Positions 1 to 9,212 of a stretch of 64,000 nucleotides of DNA are shown here, piece after piece. The first letter of the stretch is position 1, and every line of letters begins with the position of its first letter. The stretch lies in NCBI RefSeq assembly GCF_002382885.1, contig NZ_NWVL01000008.1, positions 103,199 to 167,198 of the forward strand, given 5' to 3'. Below the pieces are notes generated by a model that was given only the letters and a program-made list of their open reading frames with translations, was not told the origin of the DNA and searched no databases. Made by a program: the position numbers and the translations under genes. The stretch comes from Streptomyces sp. WZ.A104 (lineage in GTDB: Bacteria > Actinomycetota > Actinomycetes > Streptomycetales > Streptomycetaceae).

Positions 1-1305
1 CTGGAGGAGCTGGAGTGGACGGTGAACGCGTACACCCTGACCTTCGCCGTGCTGCTGATGCTCGGTGCGGCGCTCGGGGACCGCTTCGGCAGGCGGCGGC
101 TGTTCCTGGTCGGCCTCGGCGTCTTCACGGCCGCCTCCGCCGCGGCCGCCCTGTCACCGGGCATCGAGGAGCTCATCGCGTTCCGCGCGGTCCAGGGCGT
201 CGGCGCGGCGATCATGATGCCGCTGACGCTCACCCTGATCGGTGCCGCCGTTCCGCCCGAGCGGCGGGGCGCGGCGCTGGGCCTCTTCGGCGCGGTGAAC
301 GGTGTGGCCGTGGCCAGCGGGCCGCTGATCGGCGGTGCGCTGACCGAGCACATCTCCTGGCAGTGGATCTTCTGGCTGAACGTGCCGCTCGGCCTGCTGC
401 TGCTGCCGCTGGCCCGGCTGCGGCTCACCGAGTCGTACGCCCCCAGGGCGCCGCTGGACATCCGCGGCACGGCCCTGGTCAGCGCGGGCCTCTTCGGCAT
501 CGTCTACGCCCTGGTCAACACCGCGAGCCACGGGTGGACCAGCCCCCTCGTCCTGACCGGGCTGATCGCGGGCACGGCCCTGCTCGGCCTGTTCGTGCAC
601 CACGGCAACCGGGCGGAGAACCCGATGCTGCCGATGCGGCTCTTCCGGGGCCGGGCCTTCCTCGGGATCAACGTGGCGAGCCTGCTGATGTTCTTCGGGA
701 TGTTCGGGTCGATCTTCCTGCTCAGTCAGTTCCTCCAGAACGGGCTGGGGCACTCGCCCACCGAGGCCGGTCTGCGCATGCTGCCCTGGACCGGGATGCC
801 GATCCTCGTCGCCCCGCTCGCCGGGTATCTCTCCGACCGCTTCGGGGGGCGGCCGGTCGTGGTGGCCGGGCTGGCGCTCCAGGCCCTCGGGCTGACCCTG
901 TTCGCCGTGGTCGTCGAACCGGACGTGAGTTACGCCGCCCAGTTGCCCGCCCTGGTCATCGGCGGGGTCGGCATGGCGATGTACTTCGCGCCGGCCGCGA
1001 GCCTCGTGCTGTCCAGCGTCCGCGCCGGGGAACAGGGCATCGCTTCCGGGGCCAACAACGCGCTCCGGGAGGTCGGCGGTGCGCTCGGAGTCGCGGTCCT
1101 CGCCTCGGTCTTCGCCGCGCGGGGCGGCTACGGCTCGCCGCGGCTGTTCGCGGACGGGACCGTCCCCGCCCTCTGGATCGGGGCCGGAGCGGTGGCCCTG
1201 GGCGCGCTCGTCGCGCTCCTGATCCCGGGCCGCCGCAGTGGGGCCGGGCCCGCCCGGGACCCGGAGACGCGGGACGCCGCGGAACGGGACGCGGTGGCCG
1301 CCTGA
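1..1305 (+). CDS. MFS drug exporter, DHA2 type (5' end outside window)
   Basis: This is the C-terminal part of a major facilitator superfamily transporter; the open frame runs into the window edge, so the true start lies upstream. The visible part has the loop motif GDRFGRRR after an early helix (motif A), and a Gly/Pro-rich motif C around ASGPLIGGALTE typical of proton antiporters, followed by WQWIFWLNVPLG, characteristic of the 14-helix DHA2 (EmrB/QacA-like) group. At least ten hydrophobic segments follow and the protein ends in a charged tail. By family, it would export drugs or metabolites using the proton gradient. The substrate cannot be told. A perfect 12-bp inverted repeat lies just downstream and may end its transcript. 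Confidence 0.85.
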   Translation: MEELEWTVNAYTLTFAVLLMLGAALGDRFGRRRLFLVGLGVFTAASAAAALSPGIEELIAFRAVQGVGAAIMMPLTLTLIGAAVPPERRGAALGLFGAVNGVAVASGPLIGGALTEHISWQWIFWLNVPLGLLLLPLARLRLTESYAPRAPLDIRGTALVSAGLFGIVYALVNTASHGWTSPLVLTGLIAGTALLGLFVHHGNRAENPMLPMRLFRGRAFLGINVASLLMFFGMFGSIFLLSQFLQNGLGHSPTEAGLRMLPWTGMPILVAPLAGYLSDRFGGRPVVVAGLALQALGLTLFAVVVEPDVSYAAQLPALVIGGVGMAMYFAPAASLVLSSVRAGEQGIASGANNALREVGGALGVAVLASVFAARGGYGSPRLFADGTVPALWIGAGAVALGALVALLIPGRRSGAGPARDPETRDAAERDAVAA

Positions 1306-1322
1306 GCCGGTGGGGGAGGCCC

Positions 1323-1362
1323 ACGGTCCGTGGCCCGCACGGGGGGCGGAGCCACGGACCGT
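1323..1362. terminator. 12-bp inverted repeat between the MFS gene and murB
   Basis: ACGGTCCGTGGC at 1323-1334 is the exact reverse complement of 1351-1362, with a 16-base loop. It could terminate the upstream transcript, but its right arm touches the proposed murB -10 box, so it could also be an operator. No T-tract follows. Confidence 0.55.
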
Positions 1363-1367
1363 ACTCT
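1362..1367 (+). promoter_or_regulatory. -10 box of a probable leaderless murB promoter
   Basis: TACTCT ends seven bases before the murB GTG at 1375 and no ribosome binding site lies between them. This spacing is what leaderless actinobacterial transcripts show. No convincing -35 box is visible. Confidence 0.45.
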
Positions 1368-1374
1368 TGTCCCC

Positions 1375-2430
1375 GTGCAGGAACTCCACGACGCCCCCCT
1401 CGCCCCCCTGACCACCTTCCGGCTTGGCGGCCCCGCCGCCCGGCTGCTGACGGCCACGACCGACGCCGAGGTGGTCGCCGCCGTGCGCGAGGCCGACGAC
1501 AGCGGTACCCCGCTGCTGGTGATCGGCGGCGGCTCGAACCTGGTCATCGGGGACAAGGGCTTCGACGGGACCGCGGTGCGCATCGCCACCAAGGGATTCA
1601 CGCTCTCCGGAGCGTCGTTGGAGCTGGCCGCCGGTGAGGTGTGGACCGACGCCGTCGCCCGGACCGTCGAGGCGGGCCTCGCGGGCATCGAGTGCCTGGC
1701 GGGTATCCCCGGCTCCGCCGGCGCGACGCCGATCCAGAACGTCGGGGCGTACGGGCAGGAGGTGTCCTCCACGATCACGGAAGTCGTCGCCTACGACCGG
1801 CGCACCCGGGAGACCGTGACGATTCCGAACGCGGAGTGCGCCTTCTCGTACCGCCACAGTCGCTTCAAGGCGGAACCCGACCGCTTCGTGGTGCTCCGTG
1901 TCCGATTCGAGCTGGAAGAGGCCGCCGGGCTTTCCGCGCCCCTGAGGTACCCCGAAACGGCCAGGGCGATGGGCGTCGAACAGGGCGAGCGCGTTCCCGC
2001 GTCGGCGGCCCGGGAAACCGTGCTGAAGCTCCGCGCCGGCAAGGGCATGGTGCTCGACCCGGAGGACCACGACACCTGGTCGGCAGGGTCCTTCTTCACC
2101 AACCCGATCCTCGAACCGGCCGCGTACGAGGACTTCCTCACCCGGGTCCGCGACCGCCTCGGCCCGGACGTGACGCCTCCGGCGTTCCCCGCCGGGGACG
2201 GCCGCACCAAGACGTCGGCGGCCTGGCTGATCGACCGGGCCGGATTCACCAAGGGCTACGGCGGCGGCCCCGCCCGGATCTCCACCAAGCACACCCTCGC
2301 CCTCACCAACCGGGGCACGGCCACCACCGAAGACCTGCTGGCCCTGGCCCGCGAAGTCGTCGCCGGGGTCCACGACGCCTTCGGCGTGACCCTCGTCAAC
2401 GAGCCGGTGACGGTCGGCGTCAGCCTGTGA
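1375..2430 (+). CDS. murB: UDP-N-acetylenolpyruvoylglucosamine reductase MurB
   Basis: MurB is a cytoplasmic FAD enzyme that uses NADPH to reduce UDP-GlcNAc-enolpyruvate to UDP-MurNAc, the second committed step of peptidoglycan precursor synthesis. The 351-residue product shows the FAD-binding start (TFRLGGPAARLL), the pyrophosphate loop GGGSNLVIGDKGF, the AGIPGSAGATPIQNVGAYGQE segment in two parts, the SYRHSRFK arginine region, the catalytic Ser in SAGSFFTNP and a C-terminal Glu in VNEPVTVG. The GTG at 1375 is chosen because the MurB-like sequence VQELHDAPLAPLTTFRLGG starts there and a -10-like box sits seven bases before it. A longer frame back to 1330 would run through the inverted repeat. 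Confidence 0.96.
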   Translation: MQELHDAPLAPLTTFRLGGPAARLLTATTDAEVVAAVREADDSGTPLLVIGGGSNLVIGDKGFDGTAVRIATKGFTLSGASLELAAGEVWTDAVARTVEAGLAGIECLAGIPGSAGATPIQNVGAYGQEVSSTITEVVAYDRRTRETVTIPNAECAFSYRHSRFKAEPDRFVVLRVRFELEEAAGLSAPLRYPETARAMGVEQGERVPASAARETVLKLRAGKGMVLDPEDHDTWSAGSFFTNPILEPAAYEDFLTRVRDRLGPDVTPPAFPAGDGRTKTSAAWLIDRAGFTKGYGGGPARISTKHTLALTNRGTATTEDLLALAREVVAGVHDAFGVTLVNEPVTVGVSL

Positions 2431-2452
2431 GCCGTACGGGCGCGGCAGCCGC

Positions 2453-3088
2453 TCAGTAGGCGATGCCCACGCCCTGTTCCACGGTCCCCGGGTCGTCGAG
2501 CATCGCGAGCATCGCGTGCGCCACATCGGCCCGGGAGATCGACCGGCCGCTGCGCGGCGTACCGCCCACCACCCGCCGGTAGACCCCGGTGCGCGGACCG
2601 TTCGTCAGCTTCGGGGGCCGTACCGACGTCCAGTCCGCCGCACTGTGGGCCAGCACCGCCTCCATCCGGGCGAGATCCGCGTACAGATCCGACAGAATCG
2701 CCCCGATCACCCTGCGCGTCAGCCGGTCCATCAGCGGATCTCCCACCGCCTCGGGTCCGACCGGCGCCGCGCTCACCACCACCAGCCGCCGTACGTCCTC
2801 GGCCTCCATCGCCGTCAGGATCCGCCCGGTCAGCCGCTCGGCGATCCCGTTCGCCTTCCGGCCGCGCGACCCCAGCCCGGACAGCACCGCGTCCCGCCCG
2901 GCCACCGCCCCCCGCACCGCCGCCGCATCGTCCAGTGGGACGGCCGCGTGCAGCGCGGCGCCCGCCAGGGACTCCGGGAGCCCCGCGGGATCGCGGACCA
3001 CGACCGTCACCTCGTGGCCCGCCGCCAGTGCCTGCCCCACGATCTCCTGGCCGACACCGCCGGTCGCTCCGAACACGGTGAGTCTCAT
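2453..3088 (-). CDS. NAD(P)-binding oxidoreductase (atypical short-chain/NmrA-like)
   Basis: The 211-residue product starts with the Rossmann motif VFGATGGVGQEIV, has no transmembrane segment, and matches the layout of NAD(P)H-binding 'flavin-reductase-like' or NmrA-like epimerase proteins: a dinucleotide fold, VVVSAAPVG around residue 103 and a late SRADVAHAMLAML helix that is typical of the family. The YxxxK pair of classical SDRs is not seen. The start has a good site (GAGGGG six bases upstream). It is divergent from a TetR gene, and the shared intergenic space holds a palindrome, so it is probably the regulator's target. The substrate is unknown. Confidence 0.85.
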   Translation of the reverse strand: MRLTVFGATGGVGQEIVGQALAAGHEVTVVVRDPAGLPESLAGAALHAAVPLDDAAAVRGAVAGRDAVLSGLGSRGRKANGIAERLTGRILTAMEAEDVRRLVVVSAAPVGPEAVGDPLMDRLTRRVIGAILSDLYADLARMEAVLAHSAADWTSVRPPKLTNGPRTGVYRRVVGGTPRSGRSISRADVAHAMLAMLDDPGTVEQGVGIAY

Positions 3089-3105
3089 GGTGCGCCCCTC
3101 GGTGG

Positions 3106-3121
3106 GTGAGTGTTCACTAAC
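3106..3121. promoter_or_regulatory. Palindromic operator between the reductase and the TetR gene
   Basis: The 16-base sequence GTGAGTGTTCACTAAC is an imperfect palindrome (AGTG, two bases, CACT, flanked by GT.../...AC). It sits 17 bases upstream of the reductase start on the other strand and 66 bases before the TetR start. Position and symmetry fit a binding site for the TetR dimer controlling both genes; this is inferred. Confidence 0.6.
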
Positions 3122-3187
3122 CTCTAGGGTGGGCGAACCCCGTGTGATCGTCAACACTGCCCGGGCCCACGCCCGCTTGGAGCGCCC

Positions 3188-3778
3188 ATGGACCAGAAGC
3201 CCGCCCGCGCGCGGATCGTCGACGCGGCCCACGACCTGATGCTCTCCATCGGCCTCGCCCGGACCACCACCAAGGAGATCGCCCGGGCGGCCGACTGCTC
3301 CGAGGCGGCGCTCTACAAGTACTTCAGCAGCAAGGAGGAGCTGTTCGTCACCGTCCTCGCGGAACGGCTGCCCAAGCTCGGAAACCTGCTGAGCGGCCTG
3401 GCCGCCGGAGAGGGCGGCATCGAGGACCACCTCACCGACATCGCCCGGCAGGCCGCCCTGTTCTACGAGCAGACCTTCCCGATGGCCGCCTCCCTGTACG
3501 CCGAACCCCAGCTCAAGCACCGCCACGAGCAGGGCATGCGCGACCTGGGGACCGGCCCCCACCGCCCGATCCAGCAGCTCGACGCCTACCTGCGCGCCGA
3601 ACAGGACGCGGGCCGGATCCGGGCGGACGCCGACACCTACGCCGCCGCCTCCCTGCTCCTCGGCGCCTGCGCCCAGCGGGCCTTCGCCTACTCCACGCTC
3701 CCCGGCGGCACGCCCCCGCAGCCCCTGGACGAGTTCGCCACCGCGATCGCCCGCACCCTGCTGGCCGGGATCAGCTAG
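3188..3778 (+). CDS. TetR-family transcriptional regulator
   Basis: This 196-residue protein has an N-terminal TetR helix-turn-helix (residues about 10-55) with TTKEIARAADCSEAALYKYF as the recognition region, followed by SSKEELF. The C-terminal ligand-binding part is helical and holds no motif that identifies the inducer. It most likely represses itself and the divergent reductase through the palindrome at 3106-3121. GGAG lies seven bases before the ATG. The stop codon overlaps the end of the convergent deaminase gene by eight bases. Confidence 0.92.
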   Translation: MDQKPARARIVDAAHDLMLSIGLARTTTKEIARAADCSEAALYKYFSSKEELFVTVLAERLPKLGNLLSGLAAGEGGIEDHLTDIARQAALFYEQTFPMAASLYAEPQLKHRHEQGMRDLGTGPHRPIQQLDAYLRAEQDAGRIRADADTYAAASLLLGACAQRAFAYSTLPGGTPPQPLDEFATAIARTLLAGIS

Positions 3779-4784
3779 CCAGCCAGTCGTCGATCCCCGA
3801 CAGCAGCTTCTCCCGTACGTCGACGGGCGCCGCCGACCCCCGTACCGACTGGCGTGCCAGCTCGGCCAGCTCCTCGTCGGTGAAGTTGTGGTGACGGCGC
3901 ACCAGCTCGTACTGGGCGGCCAGCCGCGAACCGAACAGCAGCGGGTCGTCCGCCCCCAGCGCCAGCGGCACGCCCGCGTCGAACAGGGTGCGCAGAGGGA
4001 CGTCGGCGGGCTTCTCGTAGACGCCGAGCGCCACATTGGACGACGGGCAGACCTCGCAGGTCACCCCCCGCTCGGCGAGCTTGCGCAGCAGCCGGGGGTC
4101 CTCGGCGGCCCGGACGCCGTGGCCGATGCGCGAGGCGTCCAGGTCGTCGAGGCAGTCGCGCACACTGGACGGCCCGGCCAGCTCGCCGCCGTGCGGAGCC
4201 GCCAGCAGGCCGCCGTCCCGCGCGATGGCGAAGGCCCGGTCGAAGTCGCGGGCCATCCCCCGCCGCTCGTCGTTGGAGAGCCCGAAGCCCACGACGCCCC
4301 GGTCGGCGTACCGCACGGCCAGCCGCGCCAGGGTCCGGGCGTCCAGCGGGTGCTTCATCCGGTTGGCGGCGATCACCACGCGCATGCCCAGGCCGGTGTC
4401 CCGGGAGGCGCTGTCCACGGCGTCGAGGATGATCTCGATGGCCGGGATCAGCCCACCGAGCAGCGGGGCGTACGAGGTGGGGTCGACCTGGATCTCCAGC
4501 CAGCCCGAGCCGTCCGCGACGTCCTCCTGGGCGCTCTCGCGGACCAGGCGGTGGATGTCCTCGGGGGACCGCAGGCAGGACCGGGCGATGTCGTAGAGCC
4601 GCTGGAAACGGAACCAGCCGCGCTCGTCGGTGGCCCGCAGCTTGGGCGGCTCGCCGCCGGTCAGGGCGTCCGGGAGGTGGACCCCGTACTTGTCGGCCAG
4701 TTCGAGCAGGGTGGTGGGCCGCATCGACCCGGTGAAGTGCAGGTGCAGGTGGGCCTTGGGCAACAGACGTACATCACGCTCCAT
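3771..4784 (-). CDS. Adenosine deaminase family protein
   Basis: This is a TIM-barrel amidohydrolase of 337 residues. Visible metal and catalytic elements are the HxH pair at H14/H16 (PKAHLHLHF), PHGGE with the third zinc His and nearby Glu region, GHGVRA, CPSSN and the late GADDPLLF motif with the catalytic Asp. By family it hydrolyses the 6-amino group of adenosine or a related base in purine salvage; the plain adenosine substrate is likely but not proven, since actinomycetes carry several such paralogues. The ATG at 4784 is preferred to the GTG at 4802 because AGGA lies at a proper distance before it. The gene converges on the TetR gene and overlaps it by eight bases. Confidence 0.88.
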   Translation of the reverse strand: MERDVRLLPKAHLHLHFTGSMRPTTLLELADKYGVHLPDALTGGEPPKLRATDERGWFRFQRLYDIARSCLRSPEDIHRLVRESAQEDVADGSGWLEIQVDPTSYAPLLGGLIPAIEIILDAVDSASRDTGLGMRVVIAANRMKHPLDARTLARLAVRYADRGVVGFGLSNDERRGMARDFDRAFAIARDGGLLAAPHGGELAGPSSVRDCLDDLDASRIGHGVRAAEDPRLLRKLAERGVTCEVCPSSNVALGVYEKPADVPLRTLFDAGVPLALGADDPLLFGSRLAAQYELVRRHHNFTDEELAELARQSVRGSAAPVDVREKLLSGIDDWLAS

Positions 4785-4850
4785 CGGAAGATCCTGCCGC
4801 ACGGCGGGCCGGAGCGGTAGCCGCTTTCCCGTTTGGGGTGCCGGTCGAAC

Positions 4851-4894
4851 AAAAAGTGCCCCCGCCGCCGGGTGGATTCCGGCGGCGGGGGCAC
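4851..4894 (-). terminator. Strong intrinsic terminator of aspC
   Basis: A perfect 16-bp stem (4856-4871 with 4879-4894, loop of seven bases) lies 23 bases after the aspC stop. Read on the minus strand it is followed by five T (A at 4851-4855 on the plus strand), so it is a classical intrinsic terminator. Confidence 0.9.
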
Positions 4895-4916
4895 TCCCGG
4901 TGGGCAGTGGGGCTTG

Positions 4917-6143
4917 TCAGGCCTTGGCCTCGCCCAGCAGCTTCTGGATCCGCGAGACGCCCTCGACGAGGTCGTCGTCGCCCAGGGCGTACGACAGGCG
5001 CAGATAGCCCGGGGTGCCGAAGGCCTCGCCCGGCACGACGGCGACCTCGGCCTCGTCCAGGATCAGGGCGGCCAGCTCGACCGAGTCGGCCGGGCGCCTG
5101 CCGCGGATCTCCTTGCCGAGCAGCCCCTTCACCGACGGGTAGGCGTAGAACGCGCCCTCGGGCTCCGGGCAGAGCACGCCGTCGATCTCGTTGAGCATCC
5201 GCACGATCAGCTTGCGGCGGCGGTCGAAGGCGGTACGCATCTCGGCGACGGCGTCCAGCGGGCCCGAGACGGCGGCGAGCGCGGCGACCTGGGCGACGTT
5301 GGAGACGTTCGAGGTGGCGTGCGACTGGAGGTTGGTCGCGGCCTTCACCACGTCCTTCGGGCCGATGATCCAGCCCACCCGCCAGCCGGTCATCGCGTAC
5401 GTCTTGGCGACACCGTTGACGACGATGCACTTGTCGCGCAGCTCCGGGACGAGCGCCGGGAGCGAGGTGAAGGTCGCGTCGCCGTAGACGAGGTGCTCGT
5501 AGATCTCGTCGGTGAGAACCCACAGGCCGTGCTCGGCGGCCCAGCGGCCGATCGCCTCGCTGTCGGCCTCGCTGTAGACGGCACCGGTCGGGTTGGACGG
5601 CGAGACGAACAGGACGACCTTCGTCCGCTCCGTGCGCGCGGCCTCCAGCTGCTCGACGGAGACCCGGTAGCCGGTGGTCTCGTCGGCGACGACCTCGACC
5701 GGGACACCGCCCGCGAGCCGGATCGACTCGGGGTAGGTGGTCCAGTACGGGGCGGGGACGATGACCTCGTCGCCCGGGTCCAGGATCGCGGCGAAGGCCT
5801 CGTAGATGGCCTGCTTGCCGCCGTTGGTCACCAGGATCTGGCCGGCCTCGACCTCGTAGCCGGAGTCGCGCAGCGTCTTCGCCGCGATGGCGGCCTTGAG
5901 CTCGGGGAGCCCACCGGCCGGGGTGTAGCGGTGGTACTTCGGGGTGCGGCAGGCCTCGACCGCGGCGTCGACGATGTAGTCGGGGGTCGGGAAGTCGGGC
6001 TCGCCCGCCCCGAAGCCGATCACCGGCCGCCCGGCGGCCTTGAGGGCCTTGGCCTTGGCGTCGACGGCGAGGGTCGCGGACTCGGAGATCGCACCGATGC
6101 GGGCGGAGACCCGGCGCTCGGACGGGGAAGTTGCAGCGCTCAT
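4917..6143 (-). CDS. aspC: Aspartate aminotransferase (class I/II, PLP)
   Basis: The 408-residue product is a fold-type I PLP aminotransferase of the Igamma (bacterial AspAT) group: [15 protein letters not shown] near the start, the YxxAGG substrate-loop region, NGGKQAIYE, the PLP ring-contacting [17 protein letters not shown], the catalytic Lys in [14 protein letters not shown], and a C-terminal RLSYAL with the carboxylate-binding Arg. It interconverts aspartate and oxaloacetate with 2-oxoglutarate/glutamate in the cytoplasm. The ATG at 6143 gives the usual length; a longer frame upstream carries no aminotransferase sequence. Head-to-head position with tRNA-Trp and secE is common in streptomycetes. 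Confidence 0.95.
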   Translation of the reverse strand: MSAATSPSERRVSARIGAISESATLAVDAKAKALKAAGRPVIGFGAGEPDFPTPDYIVDAAVEACRTPKYHRYTPAGGLPELKAAIAAKTLRDSGYEVEAGQILVTNGGKQAIYEAFAAILDPGDEVIVPAPYWTTYPESIRLAGGVPVEVVADETTGYRVSVEQLEAARTERTKVVLFVSPSNPTGAVYSEADSEAIGRWAAEHGLWVLTDEIYEHLVYGDATFTSLPALVPELRDKCIVVNGVAKTYAMTGWRVGWIIGPKDVVKAATNLQSHATSNVSNVAQVAALAAVSGPLDAVAEMRTAFDRRRKLIVRMLNEIDGVLCPEPEGAFYAYPSVKGLLGKEIRGRRPADSVELAALILDEAEVAVVPGEAFGTPGYLRLSYALGDDDLVEGVSRIQKLLGEAKA

Positions 6144-6243
6144 GGGGCCATGCTCGCAGACCGGAAAAGCCCTTGGCGCACGCGTTTCAGGGACCGGACC
6201 GCACTCGGACAGGAACCGGACAGGACCGGTCGGTAGTTGTCTG

Positions 6244-6273
6244 TTCGACGCAGCGGCCCCGAGCACGTACACT
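6244..6273 (+). promoter_or_regulatory. Possible promoter of tRNA-Trp/secE
   Basis: TTCGAC (6244-6249), 18 bases, TACACT (6268-6273) resembles a principal-sigma promoter about 80 bases before the tRNA. A second TAGGTT at 6336 has no clear -35 partner. Confidence 0.35.
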
Positions 6274-6355
6274 CACCTGTCGTTGGCCTTCACCAGCCGC
6301 ACCGTTCCTGCACCCGGTCACCGGGAAAGATGCGGTAGGTTGGTGGAAACCACAA

Positions 6356-6428
6356 AGGGTCGTAGCTCAATTGGTAGAGCACTGGTCTCCAAAACCAGCG
6401 GTTGGGGGTTCAAGTCCCTCCGGCCCTG
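6356..6428 (+). tRNA. tRNA-Trp (anticodon CCA)
   Basis: A complete 73-base cloverleaf is visible: acceptor arms AGGGTCG (6356-6362) and CGGCCCT (6421-6427), discriminator G at 6428, D arm GCTC/GAGC, anticodon stem CTGGT/ACCAG with loop CTCCAAA (anticodon CCA at 6389-6391), and a T arm with TTCAAGT. The 3' CCA is not encoded and must be added after transcription. It lies directly upstream of secE, an order known from streptomycetes. Confidence 0.97.
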
Positions 6429-6534
6429 CTACACACTCCTTCGCCAGGATGTGTGCGCATGTACGTACTTCATTGCACAGCCGTGCGGCTCCACCGGGCG
6501 CGGCACGGCCACGACCCGGAATCAGGTGAGTAGC

Positions 6535-6822
6535 GTGACGGACGCCGTGGGCTCCATCGACATGCCTGATGCCGATGATGAAGCTCCCGAGTCGAAGAAG
6601 AAGACTCGGAAGGGCGGCAAGCGCGGCAAGAAGGGCCCTCTGGGCCGTCTCGCGCTGTTCTACCGCCAGATCGTCGCCGAACTCCGTAAGGTTGTCTGGC
6701 CGACCCGTAGCCAGCTGACGACGTACACCACCGTGGTGATCGTCTTCGTCGTCGTCATGATCGGTATCGTTACCGTTCTCGACATGGGATTCGCGCGGGT
6801 CGTCAAATACATCTTCGGCTGA
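6535..6822 (+). CDS. secE: Preprotein translocase subunit SecE
   Basis: SecE is the clamp subunit of the SecYEG channel in the cytoplasmic membrane. The 95-residue product has a long charged N-terminal part ([16 protein letters not shown]), the conserved amphipathic helix [15 protein letters not shown] and one transmembrane helix at about residues 65-85. The GTG at 6535 is chosen because AGGTGA lies a few bases upstream and the product then has the usual actinobacterial length; an internal ATG at 6562 is possible. nusG follows after 73 bases, and the two are normally one transcript. Confidence 0.95.
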   Translation: MTDAVGSIDMPDADDEAPESKKKTRKGGKRGKKGPLGRLALFYRQIVAELRKVVWPTRSQLTTYTTVVIVFVVVMIGIVTVLDMGFARVVKYIFG

Positions 6823-6895
6823 TCCCGCGAAGGGCGTCCGACCGGCGCCCCTTTCGCACGTTCCACCCCTTTGTATCCAGGAAGAAGCAGCCATC

Positions 6896-7750
6896 GTGTC
6901 TGACCCGAACCTGAACGACGCCGTCGAGCCCGAGGCTGGCTCCTCCGAGTCCGCCAAGGACGAGCTCGACGTCGTTGAGGCTGCTGACTCCGCGGACCAG
7001 GCCGAGACCGCCGAGGCCGCTGCCGAAGCAGCCGAGGAAGAGGCTGTCGAGGCGGTCGAGGTCGAGGCCGCCGAGGCGGTCGAGGTCGAGGACGAGAGCG
7101 CCGACGAGGAAGCCGCTGAGCCGGCCGCCCCCGTCGACCCCGTCGCCGCCCTGCGTGACGAGCTCCGCGGTCTCCCCGGCGAGTGGTACGTCATCCACAC
7201 GTACGCCGGTTACGAGAAGCGCGTGAAGGCCAACCTGGAGCAGCGCGCCGTCTCGCTCAACGTCGAGGACTTCATCTACCAGGCCGAAGTGCCCGAGGAA
7301 GAGATCGTCCAGATCAAGAACGGCGAGCGCAAGAACGTCCGGCAGAACAAGCTCCCCGGCTATGTCCTGGTGCGCATGGACCTGACGAACGAGTCCTGGG
7401 GCGTCGTGCGCAACACGCCCGGCGTCACCGGCTTCGTGGGCAACGCCTACGACCCGTACCCGCTGACCCTGGACGAGATCGTCAAGATGCTCGCCCCGGA
7501 GGCCGAGGAGAAGGCCGCCCGCGAGGCCGCCGAGGCCGAGGGCAAGCCCGCTCCGTCCCGCAAGGTCGAGGTCCAGGTGCTGGACTTCGAGGTGGGCGAC
7601 TCGGTCACCGTCACCGACGGTCCGTTCGCGACGCTCCAGGCCACGATCAACGAGATCAACGCCGACTCGAAGAAGGTCAAGGGCCTCGTCGAGATCTTCG
7701 GCCGCGAGACCCCGGTCGAGCTCAGCTTCGACCAGATCCAGAAGAACTAG
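6896..7750 (+). CDS. nusG: Transcription termination/antitermination factor NusG
   Basis: NusG binds RNA polymerase and links it to Rho or the ribosome. The conserved NGN domain begins near residue 94 ([17 protein letters not shown]) and the KOW domain near residue 230 ([15 protein letters not shown]). In front lies an acidic, Ala/Glu/Val-rich extension of about 90 residues with imperfect repeats such as [13 protein letters not shown]; this makes the protein 284 residues instead of about 180 and is usual in streptomycetes. The GTG start is preceded by AGGAAGAAGC. A very strong terminator follows. Confidence 0.96.
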   Translation: MSDPNLNDAVEPEAGSSESAKDELDVVEAADSADQAETAEAAAEAAEEEAVEAVEVEAAEAVEVEDESADEEAAEPAAPVDPVAALRDELRGLPGEWYVIHTYAGYEKRVKANLEQRAVSLNVEDFIYQAEVPEEEIVQIKNGERKNVRQNKLPGYVLVRMDLTNESWGVVRNTPGVTGFVGNAYDPYPLTLDEIVKMLAPEAEEKAAREAAEAEGKPAPSRKVEVQVLDFEVGDSVTVTDGPFATLQATINEINADSKKVKGLVEIFGRETPVELSFDQIQKN

Positions 7751-7780
7751 CGGCTCCGCCGCTTTCTGGACACACGCCTA

Positions 7781-7829
7781 CCCAGCAGGTCAGAGGGGCT
7801 TCGCAGCCCCTCTGACCTGCTGGGTTTTT
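7781..7829 (+). terminator. Intrinsic terminator after nusG
   Basis: A perfect 20-bp stem (7781-7800 with 7805-7824, loop TCGC) is followed by TTTTT. It separates secE-nusG from the rplK transcript. Confidence 0.95.
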
Positions 7830-7855
7830 GGTCGCACAGCTATACCCGTTATCGT
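7828..7855 (+). promoter_or_regulatory. Possible rplK promoter
   Basis: TTGGTC (7828-7833), 16 bases, TATCGT (7850-7855) lies directly after the nusG terminator, with about 70 bases of leader before rplK. The fit is moderate. Confidence 0.35.
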
Positions 7856-7926
7856 TGTGCGGTATGCCTCCATCCGGATGACCGGAATTGGCGGCGAAAC
7901 ACTCTCACTAGGACCCGGAGAGAGCA

Positions 7927-8361
7927 ATGCCTCCCAAGAAGAAGAAGGTCACGGGGCTTATCAAGCTCCAGATCAACGCCGGTGCGGCGAACCCGGCCCC
8001 GCCGGTCGGCCCCGCGCTCGGTCAGCACGGCGTCAACATCATGGAGTTCTGCAAGGCCTACAACGCCGCGACCGAGTCGCAGCGTGGCATGGTCGTGCCG
8101 GTGGAGATCACGGTCTACGAGGACCGTTCCTTCACCTTCGTCACGAAGACTCCGCCGGCCGCCAAGCTGATCCTCAAGGCCGCGGGTGTGGACAAGGGCT
8201 CCGGCGAGCCGCACAAGACCAAGGTCGCCAAGCTGACGGCCGCCCAGGTCCGCGAGATCGCCACGACGAAGCTCCCCGACCTGAACGCCAATGACCTCGA
8301 CGCCGCGTCGAAGATCATTGCCGGCACCGCCCGTTCCATGGGCATCACGGTCGAAGGCTGA
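7927..8361 (+). CDS. rplK: 50S ribosomal protein L11
   Basis: L11 binds the GTPase-associated region of 23S rRNA and is needed for the stringent response through RelA. The 144-residue product has the expected length, with [20 protein letters not shown] (N-terminal Pro-rich domain) and a C-terminal RNA-binding domain ending [20 protein letters not shown] lies just before the ATG. rplA follows after 80 bases, and the pair is the L11 operon, which L1 normally represses at the mRNA level. Confidence 0.98.
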
Positions 8362-8441
8362 TTCAGCCCCGTAGCCCTCAGTGGTAGGACCAAGCGCTGG
8401 TCCGCACCACGACTCCACACTCTGAAACCACAGGAGTAGAA

Positions 8442-9164
8442 GTGAAGCGCAGCAAGAACCTCCGCGCTGCGGACGCCAAGATCGACCGGGAGCGCAACTA
8501 CGCCCCGCTTGAGGCCGTCCGTATCGCCAAGGACACCGCCTCCACGAAGTTCGACGGCACCGTCGAGGTCGCCTTCTGCCTGGGTGTAGACCCGCGCAAG
8601 GCCGACCAGATGGTCCGCGGCACCGTGAACCTCCCGCACGGCACCGGCAAGACCGCCCGGGTCCTGGTCTTCGCGACCGGTGACCGTGCTGCGGCCGCGG
8701 AAGCCGCCGGAGCCGACATCGTCGGCGCCGACGAGCTCATCGACGAGGTGGCGAAGGGCCGTCTGGACTTCGACGCCGTCGTCGCCACCCCGGACCTCAT
8801 GGGCAAGGTCGGCCGCCTGGGCCGCGTGCTCGGTCCGCGTGGTCTGATGCCGAACCCGAAGACCGGCACCGTCACCCCCGACGTCGTGAAGGCTGTCAAC
8901 GACATCAAGGGCGGCAAGATCGAGTTCCGCGTCGACAAGCACTCGAACCTGCACTTCATCATCGGCAAGGTCTCCTTCGACGAGACCAAGCTGGTGGAGA
9001 ACTACGCAGCGGCGCTGGAGGAGATCCTCCGTCTGAAGCCGTCCGCCGCCAAGGGCCGCTACATCAAGAAGGCCACGCTGGCCACCACGATGGGCCCCGG
9101 CATCCCGCTGGACGCCAACCGCACCCGCAACCTCCTCGTCGAGGAGGACCCGGCCGCCGTCTGA
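8442..9164 (+). CDS. rplA: 50S ribosomal protein L1
   Basis: L1 forms the mobile L1 stalk at the ribosomal E site and represses its own operon. The product is 240 residues and shows the family signature [20 protein letters not shown] and the C-terminal TMGPGIPLD. The GTG start follows AGGAG. A GC-rich hairpin after the stop ends the operon. Confidence 0.98.
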   Translation: MKRSKNLRAADAKIDRERNYAPLEAVRIAKDTASTKFDGTVEVAFCLGVDPRKADQMVRGTVNLPHGTGKTARVLVFATGDRAAAAEAAGADIVGADELIDEVAKGRLDFDAVVATPDLMGKVGRLGRVLGPRGLMPNPKTGTVTPDVVKAVNDIKGGKIEFRVDKHSNLHFIIGKVSFDETKLVENYAAALEEILRLKPSAAKGRYIKKATLATTMGPGIPLDANRTRNLLVEEDPAAV

Positions 9165-9212
9165 GCCACCGCGCTCACCGGGTAAGCCGCGTCACACGCG
9201 TGCACCATGTGT

